A stretch of 64,000 nucleotides of DNA from SB11 sp964584305 (lineage in GTDB: Bacteria; Bacteroidota; Bacteroidia; UBA8524), in contig CAZOZL010000002.1 of NCBI GenBank assembly GCA_964584305.1, positions 124,001-188,000 of the forward strand. The letters run 5' to 3'. A program made the position numbers and the translations under genes. Positions 15,887 through 24,956 of the stretch are shown in pieces. The first letter of the stretch is position 1. Every line of letters begins with the position of its first letter. The notes below the pieces were generated by a model. It saw only the letters and a list, made by a program, of their open reading frames with translations, did not search any database and was not told the DNA's origin.

Positions 15887-16651
15887 ATGAAAAAACTTGT
15901 TCTACTTTTTTGTTTTGTGTTATTTACAGCAATTACCTTTTCGCAAGGTGATACTAAAGTTGACCCTATTACCACTAATTCTGCCAATGCTTTTAGTTTC
16001 AAAGAGTATAGAATTTCTGTTTCTGCTACTCCACTTATGAGTTGGATGACTCCCGATACAAAAAATTTAGAATCGGCAGGAATACGTTTAGGTATTGCAG
16101 GGGGCTTGCTTATCGAAAAGAATTTTAATAGCAATATAGCCGTGGGTACGGGTTTATTTATTACCCAAATGGGTGGAAAAATTAAATATCCAATGTTGTC
16201 TCCAGCAGGAGGCACAAATACCTTTAGCAATGTAGAGTATACATATAAAACCCGCTATATTGATATTCCCTTATTAATACGTTTACGCACGGATGAGTTT
16301 GGCTATAACCGTGTCTTTTTTGAGGCAGGTTTAGGATTGGGCATCTTGTGGCAAGGTAAAGCAGATTTAAATCAAAATATTTTTACTGATGCAAATGGTG
16401 GAAGTACCGACAGGAATATAAACGACAATAACAACGATTTTGAAATTGCAACCAGTTCGGTAGAAAACGATAATATTATTTTTATACGTGTGCCTTTAAA
16501 TATTGGTGCAGGATGGGAGTATGCAGTATCTACCAATACTGTTGTTTTTGCAGGCATACGGTACAGTGCAGGCTTGTTTGATGTAATGGGGGCAGGCAAT
16601 ACTAAAGCCTACAATAGTTATATTGGGCTAAACTTTGGCATAATGTTTTAG
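15887..16651 (+). CDS. Outer-membrane beta-barrel protein (PorT-like fold)
   Basis: 254 residues from the ATG at 15887 (ATG 15872 also in frame). Signal peptide 1-20 (FVLFTAITFSQ). The mature part shows alternating amphipathic strands and glycine-rich turns: LGIAGGLLIEKNFNSNIAVG, YIDIPLLIRLRTDEFG, FFEAGLGLGILWQGK, VPLNIGAGWEYAV, VVFAGIRYSAGLFDVM and YNSYIGLNFGIMF, with a C-terminal Phe typical of barrels. It matches the porin-family/outer-membrane beta-barrel group common in Bacteroidota. A role beside GldB in the envelope is possible but unproven. A terminator hairpin follows at 16682. Confidence 0.8.
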   Translation: MKKLVLLFCFVLFTAITFSQGDTKVDPITTNSANAFSFKEYRISVSATPLMSWMTPDTKNLESAGIRLGIAGGLLIEKNFNSNIAVGTGLFITQMGGKIKYPMLSPAGGTNTFSNVEYTYKTRYIDIPLLIRLRTDEFGYNRVFFEAGLGLGILWQGKADLNQNIFTDANGGSTDRNINDNNNDFEIATSSVENDNIIFIRVPLNIGAGWEYAVSTNTVVFAGIRYSAGLFDVMGAGNTKAYNSYIGLNFGIMF

Positions 16652-16681
16652 GTTTTAACCCGTTGATTATACTTATTTTTG

Positions 16682-16716
16682 AAATCCCATAAGGTACACG
16701 TCTTATGGGGTTTATT
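16682..16716 (+). terminator. Hairpin terminator between the barrel gene and nadE
   Basis: AAATCCCATAAG (16682-16693) pairs with CTTATGGGGTTT (16702-16713) with one T-G wobble; ATTTTGT follows. It sits 30 bp after the barrel gene and 15 bp before nadE, so nadE probably has its own promoter or depends on read-through. Confidence 0.65.
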
Positions 16717-16730
16717 TTGTACAACAAAAA

Positions 16731-18374
16731 ATGAAAATAGCATTAGCGCAGCTAAACTACCACGTTGGGAATTTTGAAAGCAATACCCAAAAAATTATTG
16801 ATAAAATTGAAGTGGCAAAACAACTCGGAGTACACCTGATTGTATTTTCTGAACTATGCCTTACTGGATACCCGCCGCGTGATTTTTTGGGATTTAGCAA
16901 TTTTATAAAATTAAGCCAAGAGCATATACAGCTTATTGCTACGCATTGCACAGGTATTAGTGCCATAGTGGGTGCACCAAGCCCAAATAGTGAGGGAATG
17001 GGTAAGCGATTGTTTAATACAGCATACGTATTAGCCAATGGAAAAGTGAAACATACTATACACAAAACCCTATTGCCTACCTACGATGTATTTGATGAGT
17101 ACCGCTATTTTGAACCCAATACCGTTTTTGAAACTATAAATATTGAGGGGGTAGAGATTGCCCTAACTATTTGTGAAGACCTATGGAATATTGGCAGCGA
17201 TACGCTTTATAATATCTCGCCAATGGATTTGCTAATGGAAAGCAAACCCCAATTAATGATAAATATTGCAGCTTCTCCTTTTGGGCAATTTCATATAGAA
17301 AATAGAAAAAAAGTATTAGTACAAAATGTAGAAAAATACCAACTGCCACTACTATATGTAAACCATGTGGGCGCGCAAACCGAGTTAATTTTTGATGGTG
17401 GCTCAATGGCTATTAATGCCAACGGAAACATAGTGGATGAACTGGCATATTTTGATGAAGAATTTAAACTATACGATTTTGATAACGGTACATTAACCCA
17501 AATAGGCGAAGACCATACCTTTTTACCCAATGAACGTATAGAGCTGGTACACGATGCACTAATAACAGGTATTAGAGATTATTTTCAAAAATCAGGGTTT
17601 AAAAAAGCAATTTTGGGAAGTAGCGGCGGCATAGACTCTGCAGTAGTACAAGCCTTAGCCACAAAAGCATTGGGGGCTAAAAATGTGCGCGCTATTCTAA
17701 TGCCATCAGAATATAGTAGCAACCATAGCATAGATGATGCGGTACAACTAAGCGAAAACCTAAAAAACCCGTATGATATTATTCCTATTGCAAAACCCTA
17801 CGATGCTTTTAATGACACGCTAAAAGAAACCTTTGCAGGTACATCTTTTGGTGTTACCGAAGAGAATATACAAAGCCGTAGCCGTGGTACTATACTAATG
17901 GCACTAAGCAATAAGTTTGGCAACATATTGTTAAATACCAGCAACAAAAGCGAATTGGCAGTGGGCTATGGAACACTATACGGTGATATGGCAGGCGGGT
18001 TGGGTGTAATTGGCGATGTATATAAAATACAGGTGTACGAGTTGGCAAAGTTCATTAATAAAGACGCTGAAATTATCCCACAGAATATAATTGATAAAGC
18101 CCCAAGTGCAGAACTTCGTCCCGACCAAAAAGATAGTGATAGCCTGCCCGATTATGCTATTTTGGATAAAATACTGTACCACTATATAGAAGAAAGCCAA
18201 GACCCTGATGAGATAATAGCCAAAGGATATGATAAAACTTTGGTATTACGCATTTTGCGTATGGTAAACACCAATGAGTACAAACGCCACCAAACACCGC
18301 CCATATTGCGGGTAAGCAACAAAGCCTTTGGAAGCGGCAGGCGTATGCCCATAGTAGGCAAGTATTTAAGCTAA
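16731..18374 (+). CDS. nadE: Glutamine-dependent NAD+ synthetase
   Basis: 547 residues, two domains. The N-terminal nitrilase-fold glutaminase has its Glu-Lys-Cys triad in FSELCLTGYPPRD (Glu about 42), HKTLLPTYDVFDE and LTICEDLW (Cys 148). The C-terminal synthetase has the PP-loop LGSSGGIDSAVVQAL from about residue 294 and NLLNTSNKSELAVGYGTLYGDMAGGL for substrate and ammonia handling. It amidates deamido-NAD+ using glutamine-derived ammonia, the last step of NAD+ synthesis. The length is normal for this two-domain type. It is flanked by gldB and the barrel gene upstream and by a methyltransferase 30 bp downstream. Confidence 0.96.
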   Translation: MKIALAQLNYHVGNFESNTQKIIDKIEVAKQLGVHLIVFSELCLTGYPPRDFLGFSNFIKLSQEHIQLIATHCTGISAIVGAPSPNSEGMGKRLFNTAYVLANGKVKHTIHKTLLPTYDVFDEYRYFEPNTVFETINIEGVEIALTICEDLWNIGSDTLYNISPMDLLMESKPQLMINIAASPFGQFHIENRKKVLVQNVEKYQLPLLYVNHVGAQTELIFDGGSMAINANGNIVDELAYFDEEFKLYDFDNGTLTQIGEDHTFLPNERIELVHDALITGIRDYFQKSGFKKAILGSSGGIDSAVVQALATKALGAKNVRAILMPSEYSSNHSIDDAVQLSENLKNPYDIIPIAKPYDAFNDTLKETFAGTSFGVTEENIQSRSRGTILMALSNKFGNILLNTSNKSELAVGYGTLYGDMAGGLGVIGDVYKIQVYELAKFINKDAEIIPQNIIDKAPSAELRPDQKDSDSLPDYAILDKILYHYIEESQDPDEIIAKGYDKTLVLRILRMVNTNEYKRHQTPPILRVSNKAFGSGRRMPIVGKYLS

Positions 18375-18404
18375 ACGGTTTATCTTCGCCCCCTCAAAAA
18401 AAAA

Positions 18405-19247
18405 ATGATAGCTCGTAAAATATATTATAGGCTTACCCCAAAACAACGTTTTTGGGCGCGTAGGCTGATGTATTTACCCATTGATATTTACGAAAAATGG
18501 ACAGGCAAACGGGATGCTATTACCCCACCCAAAGGGATGATTTTTATAGGACCAGGCGATTTTAAAGAAATTGGAGAACAGCTAATAGAAAATTTTAAAG
18601 AATTGGGCGGTTTACAACCTCATCATCGCTTATTAGATATTGGTTGCGGTATTGGGAGAATTGCCATTCCACTAACAAAACATTTAAACGAAAAAGGCAG
18701 TTACGAAGGTTTTGATGTGGTGAAAATGGGGATAGATTGGTGTACTAGTAAAATTACCCCAAAATACCCTAATTTTAAATTTAAGCACATTCCCTTACGA
18801 AATGACTTATATAACCTTGAAGCCGAACAAGAAGCAGGAAGTATAAAATTTCCATACAGTGATGGCGAGTTTGATTATATAGTACTCACCTCTGTGTTTA
18901 CACATATGCAGCAAAAAGAGGTAGAAAATTACCTTAAAGAGATTAGCCGAGTACTAAAACCCAAGGGCACTTGCTTTGCTACTTTTTTTGTGATTGATGA
19001 AAAATCAGAGCAGCATTTGCAAACTACTAACGAGCCATTTTTCACCCATAAATACGATACCTATTACCTGCACGATGATAAAGTGAAAGATGCCAATATT
19101 GCCTATAAAATTAACTTTTTAGAGAATACACTTGCTAAAAACAACTTACAAATAGCCCAACGCTACGATGGCTGGTGGGCAAAGGGCAGTAAAAAAGACT
19201 GCCACAACTTTCAAGATATTTGTATTATTAGGAAGACGAATACCTAA
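18405..19247 (+). CDS. Class I SAM-dependent methyltransferase
   Basis: 280 residues. The Rossmann SAM-binding motif is LLDIGCGIGRIAIPLTKHL (about 78-96), followed by YEGFDVVKMGIDWC (acidic ribose-binding end of strand 2) and FDYIVLTSVFTHM (motif around strand 4), with VENYLKEISRVLKPKGTCFATFF as the methyltransferase-11 strand-5 region. The 60-residue N-terminal extension is basic (YRLTPKQRFWARRLMYLPID). The substrate cannot be told from sequence. TATCTTCG at 18381-18388 is a near -7 element. Its stop overlaps the convergent SirB1-type gene by 4 bp. Confidence 0.85.
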   Translation: MIARKIYYRLTPKQRFWARRLMYLPIDIYEKWTGKRDAITPPKGMIFIGPGDFKEIGEQLIENFKELGGLQPHHRLLDIGCGIGRIAIPLTKHLNEKGSYEGFDVVKMGIDWCTSKITPKYPNFKFKHIPLRNDLYNLEAEQEAGSIKFPYSDGEFDYIVLTSVFTHMQQKEVENYLKEISRVLKPKGTCFATFFVIDEKSEQHLQTTNEPFFTHKYDTYYLHDDKVKDANIAYKINFLENTLAKNNLQIAQRYDGWWAKGSKKDCHNFQDICIIRKTNT

Positions 19248-20197
19248 AAATCGTTATCATCGTTATCAGCTTGGGTGGCGTTATCGTCCAATTCTATTTT
19301 ACCGCCTAATACTTCCATCAGTTCCACTAATTGTTGCACTTTGTTGGGTTGCTCGTTTTGGGTGAAAGCAGTTACCAAATTACGAATCATGCGTTTAATA
19401 ATTTCTATATTAGAACAAGGTAAAAAATAGCTATCCAAAGGGTCTAAACGAAGCTGGCGCAAAAACTCATCCACATTGTATTTACTAAACACCAAACCTT
19501 TATTAAAAGGGTTTATGTAAAACATTACATCGCTAAACAACTCTGGGGTTAAGTGCGGGGCATCCTCATCAAACTCAAGCGGATATTCTGGATAATTATC
19601 CATATATGCCAATACAAAATGCTGCGGCAGGTTAACACCAAAAATAGGGATATTAAGCCTTTGTGCTATAATAGAGTATATAACTGCAAGCGATATAGGG
19701 TTGCCCTGCTTGCGTTCTAACACTGTATTGATAAAAGAGTTTTGTGGTGAGTGGTAAGTGGCTGTATCGCCTTTAAAACCGTTTATATCATAAAATATAT
19801 GGTTTAGTATGCGCACCTTTTCCAAAGCGGTAAGGTCATACTTTAACTCAAGCCAAGCATCTAATTTTATTTTATTGAGTAAATTATCTAATTCTTGTCG
19901 GCTAAAGTTGGGATATTGAAAACTGGTAATAAGGTATGCGCCTTCAAACAAATCTTTATCGGGGCTATTATACCACTGTATAAGTTTTTCCTTTAAATCA
20001 GCAAACTGGAGTTTATTTATTAGCTGTTCTATTTTTGCTTGACTCTCGCCGCTAATATCCGTGTTCCAGTATTTTTCAAATAGTTCTACGGCTTCACTAC
20101 CCAATGATAATAAATGCTGTTCTACAGACTGTACCACCTCTTGGTCGGTGTCGTCTAATAGTTTAAGCATGGCAGCAAGTTCGGTTTCCGTAATCAT
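19244..20197 (-). CDS. SirB1-family transglutaminase-like protein
   Basis: 317 residues from the ATG at 20197 (a TTG three codons earlier is in frame). The core is a SirB1/DUF5906-like transglutaminase fold: LTALEKVRILNHIFYDINGFKG, SFINTVLERKQGNPISLAVIYSIIAQRLNIPIFGVNLPQHFVLAY. The usual Cys nucleophile position seems occupied by Ser/Ala (NPISLAVIY), as is typical of this family, so peptidase activity is doubtful. The N-terminal 60 residues look like an armadillo-type helix pair, and the end is acidic (ELDDNATQADNDDND). Function is unknown. It follows topA by 17 bp on the same strand, so the two may be co-transcribed. Confidence 0.75.
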   Translation of the reverse strand: MITETELAAMLKLLDDTDQEVVQSVEQHLLSLGSEAVELFEKYWNTDISGESQAKIEQLINKLQFADLKEKLIQWYNSPDKDLFEGAYLITSFQYPNFSRQELDNLLNKIKLDAWLELKYDLTALEKVRILNHIFYDINGFKGDTATYHSPQNSFINTVLERKQGNPISLAVIYSIIAQRLNIPIFGVNLPQHFVLAYMDNYPEYPLEFDEDAPHLTPELFSDVMFYINPFNKGLVFSKYNVDEFLRQLRLDPLDSYFLPCSNIEIIKRMIRNLVTAFTQNEQPNKVQQLVELMEVLGGKIELDDNATQADNDDNDF

Positions 20198-20214
20198 ACG
20201 GCACAAATAAAGCG

Positions 20215-22602
20215 TTATTTCGTTTTTTTCTTAGTAGTAGGAGCGGCTTTTTTTCCACGTTTTTTAGCCGCAGGCTTGGCGGTAGCTTTTTTATTTGCTG
20301 CCGCTTTTACAGGCGTTTTGGGAGCTGCATCAATTATTGCCAGTGCTGCATCCAAAGAAATATCCTGTGGATTCTTTTGTTGGTCTTTAGGGATTTTAAA
20401 ATTTTCTTTCCCTTTTGCAAGGTAAGGTCCCCATCTTCCTTTTAGTATTTGAATTTCATGTTCGGGGAAATTTTTAATTAATTTTTCGGCATCGGCTTTT
20501 CGCTTCGCTTCTATTAATTCTATACATCTTTCACCAGTAATTGTATAAGGGTCTTCTGTTTTTGGGATGGAGATAAACTTGCTATTGTGCAATACATAAG
20601 GTCCAAAACGCCCTATTTGTACTTTCATATCCTTGTCTTCGTACTCGCCAGTAATTCTTGGAAGTCTAAATAATTCTATGGCTTCTTCAAAGGTTATATT
20701 TTCAAGCATTTGCCCTTTGCGTAAGTTGGCATATTGCGGTTTTTCATCGCCTTCACCATCGCCTATTTGCGCCACAGGTCCAAAACGGCTCATACGCACT
20801 ATTAGCGGTTTACCTGTTTTGGGGTCGGTACCCAATTGGCGTTCGCCGGTTACTCGCTCACTTTCAGAGGTAGTTTTTTCTACTGTTTTATGGAAGGGAG
20901 TATAAAAAGTACCTAACATTTTAGTCCACTCTTTTAAGCCTTGTGCTATTTTGTCAAACTCTTCTTCAACGGTGGCGGTAAACTGGTAGTCCATTATCCC
21001 CTCAAAATGCTCAACAAGAAAATCAGTTACTAAAATACCTATATCATTAGGGAAAAGTTTTTTGCGCTCCGCACCAGTTATCTCCGTTTTTGTTTGCTGT
21101 TTTAGTTGGTTGTTTACAAGGGTAAGTACTTCAAACTTACGCTCAACTCCGTCTCTGTCTTCTTTTTCTATGTAGCCACGTTTTTGTATTGTTGAAATTG
21201 TGGGTGCATAGGTAGAAGGACGACCAATGCCCAACTCTTCTAATTTTTTTACTAAACTGGCTTCCGTATATCTGGCAGCAGGGCGTGAAAATCTTTGCGT
21301 GGCCGAAAGTTCTTGTAGGTTTAGTGTATCTCCATTTCTTAATGCAGGTAATGTGCCTGCGGCTTCGTCATCGTCTTCATCATCAGTGCCTTCGAGATAT
21401 ACTTTTAAAAAGCCTTCAAATTTTAATACTTCGCCTTGTGCTACTAATGTTTGATTAGTAGTTGATATACCAATATGCACGGTAGTTTTTTCAAATTGTG
21501 CATCGCTCATTTGCGAGGCTATGGCTCGTTTCCAAATTAGCTCATATAGTTTGCGGTCGGTATTTTCACCATCTATTGTGTGGCGGTTAAAATAAGTAGG
21601 GCGTATAGCTTCGTGAGCTTCTTGCGCTCCGCTACTTTTGGTTTTGTACTTACGGGTGTTTACAAAGTTGTCTCCATAGGCAGTTTGTATTTCTTTTTTT
21701 GATGCTCCTAAAGCCAAATCAGACAGGTTTACCGAGTCAGTACGCATATAGGTTATCATTCCTGATTCGTATAGCTTTTGTGCTACCCGCATGGTTTGCG
21801 AAACACTAAACCCTAATTTTCTACTCGCCTCTTGCTGCAATGTACTGGTAGTGAAAGGAGCAGCAGGGCTACGTTTTGTGGGGCGGGTTTCTATACTTTT
21901 AATATCAAACTTAGCATTTTTACATTTTTCTAAAAATGCCTCCGCTTCTTCGTGTGTTTTAAAACGTTCAGGCAATTCTGCCTTAAAAATTTTCTTGTCT
22001 GCGCCATTGGTAAACTCAGCAACTACACGGTAACTGTATGTCGCTTTAAAATCTAATATTTCACGTTCACGCTCAACAATTAGCCTAACAGCCACAGATT
22101 GTACTCGCCCTGCTGATAATGATGGGCGTACTTTTTTCCATAATACTGGTGAAAGCTCGAAACCAACAATACGGTCTAATATTCTACGAGCTTGTTGTGC
22201 GTTTACTAAATTCTGATTAATCTCTCGAGGGTTTTCTATTGCCTTTTGGATGGCTGGTTTGGTAATTTCATGGAAAACAATACGCTTTGTGCGTGATTTG
22301 TCTAATTTTAATACCTCTGCCAAGTGCCATGATATGGCTTCTCCCTCCCTATCCTCGTCCGATGCTAACCAAACCATATCAGCTGCTTTGGCAAGTTTTT
22401 TCAACTCGCTTACTACTTGCTTTTTATCGTTAGAGATTTCATATATAGGAGTAAAATTCTCATCTATCAATACTCCGTTGTGTTCTTTCGATAAATCACG
22501 AATATGCCCAAAACAAGATTTTACGGTAAATTCTTTACCCAAAAACCCTTCAATGGTTTTGGCTTTTGCTGGAGACTCGACTATAACTAAGTTTTTTGCC
22601 AT
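20215..22602 (-). CDS. topA: DNA topoisomerase I (type IA)
   Basis: 795 residues from the ATG at 22602, giving AKNLVIVESPAKAKTIEGFLG; an upstream extension to 22647 is unlike TopA. It relaxes negative supercoils by a single-strand break through a 5'-phosphotyrosine. Toprim motif: VWLASDEDREGEAISWHLAE; active-site Tyr at about 285 in ESGMITYMRTDSVNL; GRVQSVAVRLIVERERE. After residue 570 come Topo_C-type repeats (GRFGPYVLHNSKFISIPK, GRWGPYLAKGKENFKIPK) in place of Cys4 zinc fingers, then a lysine/alanine-rich tail that probably binds DNA. Its upstream neighbour on the same strand is a secreted protease; a large hairpin lies between them. Confidence 0.96.
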   Translation of the reverse strand: MAKNLVIVESPAKAKTIEGFLGKEFTVKSCFGHIRDLSKEHNGVLIDENFTPIYEISNDKKQVVSELKKLAKAADMVWLASDEDREGEAISWHLAEVLKLDKSRTKRIVFHEITKPAIQKAIENPREINQNLVNAQQARRILDRIVGFELSPVLWKKVRPSLSAGRVQSVAVRLIVEREREILDFKATYSYRVVAEFTNGADKKIFKAELPERFKTHEEAEAFLEKCKNAKFDIKSIETRPTKRSPAAPFTTSTLQQEASRKLGFSVSQTMRVAQKLYESGMITYMRTDSVNLSDLALGASKKEIQTAYGDNFVNTRKYKTKSSGAQEAHEAIRPTYFNRHTIDGENTDRKLYELIWKRAIASQMSDAQFEKTTVHIGISTTNQTLVAQGEVLKFEGFLKVYLEGTDDEDDDEAAGTLPALRNGDTLNLQELSATQRFSRPAARYTEASLVKKLEELGIGRPSTYAPTISTIQKRGYIEKEDRDGVERKFEVLTLVNNQLKQQTKTEITGAERKKLFPNDIGILVTDFLVEHFEGIMDYQFTATVEEEFDKIAQGLKEWTKMLGTFYTPFHKTVEKTTSESERVTGERQLGTDPKTGKPLIVRMSRFGPVAQIGDGEGDEKPQYANLRKGQMLENITFEEAIELFRLPRITGEYEDKDMKVQIGRFGPYVLHNSKFISIPKTEDPYTITGERCIELIEAKRKADAEKLIKNFPEHEIQILKGRWGPYLAKGKENFKIPKDQQKNPQDISLDAALAIIDAAPKTPVKAAANKKATAKPAAKKRGKKAAPTTKKKTK

Positions 22603-22615
22603 ATATATAAACAAT

Positions 22616-22648
22616 TTTGGCGGCTTGTAGTTGCTACCAGCCGCCAAA
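22616..22648 (-). terminator. Hairpin between the M43 protease and topA
   Basis: TTTGGCGGCT (22616-22625) pairs perfectly with AGCCGCCAAA (22639-22648), with an inner GTAG/CTAC stem. On the minus strand it lies after the protease and 14 bp before the topA start. There is no strong U-run after it (ATTGTTT), so it may be a weak terminator or a leader structure of topA. Confidence 0.5.
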
Positions 22649-22691
22649 GAAAGAATTTAAAATTGAAAATACAACTTACTTTATTGCACGC

Positions 22692-24833
22692 CTACTGTAC
22701 AAATGCTATTTTATCAATATATAATGTGTTGTTTATCAGTACTTTTACGAAGTATATTCCTTCAGTTAAATTATTATCAACTTTACTGATATTATACGTG
22801 TGTGTACCCACATTTAGTTTTTCTTTGCCAAAATCTTTCACCAGCCTACCCGTAATATCATATACCTGTACTTGGGTTTTTGCTTCTTGAGGAAGAGTAA
22901 AACTAAGTGTTGTTGAGTTTGCTGCTGGATTGGGGTGTACTCCAAAGTCAATATCTTGTTTTGTAAGCGTAGCTACCGATGTTATGGTATTACTTATATT
23001 AATATCATCAATATATATAGAGTTGCCCTTGTTGCTTACAGCCTCGAAGCGGAAACGAACATTATTACGATTTGTGCCCTTAATACTGCTCAGTTTTAAC
23101 GAGATTAACCTCCAATCACTCTCGCTGGCAGGTACAAATGAAGTGCCTGAAAACGGGTCTGTTGATGTTAAAAGGCTTCCTGTACGTTGTGATAAGAAAA
23201 TATACGAATTACCACAGTCTGTTGAATAGAAAATTCTTAAACGTTCTGTAGCTACACTAGGGCGAGCTGCATAGGCTACTTTAAAATTCAAGTAACCATC
23301 TGCTGCCCCAATAGGAGATAAATCAAGCGCAGGTAAATCAAGAATGTACGATTCTGAACTTTCTGATGAAGCATTTATTTCTGCCCTAATCGATTTTGAA
23401 CCTGAAGCACTGGCACTGCTCACCTGCTCCCAGTTTTTGTTAGTTACATTACTGCTTACTGCCCAGTTAGCAGGCGGAAAAGTAGCCGCTTCAAAACCTT
23501 CTATTATAGGGGTTTTTGTAGTAGCAACAGCTGCTTCAACTACTATAATATTATTTCTTACAAGTTGTGTTTGCCCTTGCCCATTTACTACTACAAGCGT
23601 TACACTATATGTGCCTGCGGTATTATAAGTTATCTTAACACTTGAGTTACTTGATGTTGAAGGCGTGCCTCCTGTAAAAGTCCAAGTGCGTGAATCAACT
23701 GTACCACCCCAAGAAAAATCTTCAAAGGTGATAGAACTTCCTGCACATATATTTTCTTGCTTGTTTGTAAAATCGGCTTGTGGTTTGCATATAGGTGTAG
23801 TAATCACATTTGTTCCTGTGGCTATTAAGTTTGAAGCTGAAACTAATTTTTCACGGTATTGAGAACGGTCTAAAACCAAATCCATTCTTGATTTTTGCCC
23901 CCATGTAAACATATTCATGCAGCTTCCGTTGCTATAGTCCATATAGTTTTCTACTTGGTCTACTCTATTAGGATTGTCATTACTACAACTATTTTTACTA
24001 AGTAGACAGCCAAAAGAGGGTGTTTCAACTGGAGGTGTATCACAAATTCTGTCTCCCGTAGTGGCACAGTTATTTCCACAACCACTTTGAAAGGGATGCG
24101 ATAAACCTAAGTAGTGTCCTACTTCGTGTATAAGTGTTCTACCTGCTTTTGCGGTACTACTCGTGCCTATTGTACCCACATAATCAGCTCGCATAACAAT
24201 ACCATCTACGGCATTTGTATTGGGCAAACTCCAAGGTAAGTAAGCAAAACCTAATACTGTACCTGTGGCATTAGGATCGTTCTGGCGTATAGATTTTACT
24301 AACCAAATATTAAGGTATTTGGTATTATCCCAACGGATTACACCTTTTACCTCATCACGTGTTTCAACTGTTAATGGTGAGTAGGTTCTAGTGATACCAT
24401 TTGTACAATTCCCTTGAGGGTCTTTAGTTGCAAGTCTAAATTCTATTTCAGCATCGGCAGCATCAACTAAAAACATTGAGCGAGTATTAGTTCTATCAGC
24501 ATTTAAGCGTCTAAAATCTTCATTCAATACACGCATTTGATCATCAATCTGTGCTTTAGAAATATTTTCACTACCATACGTATGTATAATATGAAAAACT
24601 ACGGGAATTATGCGCACAGCCCCACTTTTACGTTTTATAGTTGAGGCATTTTCTTTTTGTAAATGATGTTCCCAGTCTGAATAAAATTTTTCTTCAAGTT
24701 GTTTTGCCTGAATAGGATTACTTTTTAAAAAGTCATCCATTATTTGGTCTGTTATGCAAGGTTCAGAGTGATTTTGTGCTGCAATTATTGTGAAACTTAA
24801 TGCGGCTATCAACCCTAAAAATATTTTCTTCAT
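22692..24833 (-). CDS. Secreted M43 metalloprotease with PKD and T9SS sorting domains
   Basis: 713 residues. Signal peptide 1-19. The pappalysin-type (M43) catalytic domain carries the zinc motif HEVGHYLGLSHPF at about 236 and the downstream GDRICDTPPVE and MDYSNGSCMNMFTWGQKSRM (Met-turn). A PKD domain follows (about 350-430, ADFTNKQENICAGSSITFEDF ... YNTAGTYSVTLVVVNGQG), then a MAM-like beta-sandwich (about 440-620) and a T9SS type-A C-terminal domain (GVHPNPAANSTTLSF ... LTEGIYFVKVLINN). It is exported by type IX secretion and digests extracellular protein. A close paralog with the same layout lies at 36203-38353. Confidence 0.93.
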   Translation of the reverse strand: MKKIFLGLIAALSFTIIAAQNHSEPCITDQIMDDFLKSNPIQAKQLEEKFYSDWEHHLQKENASTIKRKSGAVRIIPVVFHIIHTYGSENISKAQIDDQMRVLNEDFRRLNADRTNTRSMFLVDAADAEIEFRLATKDPQGNCTNGITRTYSPLTVETRDEVKGVIRWDNTKYLNIWLVKSIRQNDPNATGTVLGFAYLPWSLPNTNAVDGIVMRADYVGTIGTSSTAKAGRTLIHEVGHYLGLSHPFQSGCGNNCATTGDRICDTPPVETPSFGCLLSKNSCSNDNPNRVDQVENYMDYSNGSCMNMFTWGQKSRMDLVLDRSQYREKLVSASNLIATGTNVITTPICKPQADFTNKQENICAGSSITFEDFSWGGTVDSRTWTFTGGTPSTSSNSSVKITYNTAGTYSVTLVVVNGQGQTQLVRNNIIVVEAAVATTKTPIIEGFEAATFPPANWAVSSNVTNKNWEQVSSASASGSKSIRAEINASSESSESYILDLPALDLSPIGAADGYLNFKVAYAARPSVATERLRIFYSTDCGNSYIFLSQRTGSLLTSTDPFSGTSFVPASESDWRLISLKLSSIKGTNRNNVRFRFEAVSNKGNSIYIDDINISNTITSVATLTKQDIDFGVHPNPAANSTTLSFTLPQEAKTQVQVYDITGRLVKDFGKEKLNVGTHTYNISKVDNNLTEGIYFVKVLINNTLYIDKIAFVQ

Positions 24834-24956
24834 ATTACTTATTAAAGGTAAGTGTTTTATCTAAAAAACCACCAAAGGTACTTTTTTACCGATGAAAGTC
24901 TTTCACAAGTATTGACGACAGTTTTAAAGGTATTGTTCATAGAGCTTAAAATAAAA

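Noticed and set aside
15862..16230. Upstream extension of the gldB frame by 123 codons
   Set aside because: It is antisense to the beta-barrel gene, and the lipoprotein signal begins at the ATG at 15861.
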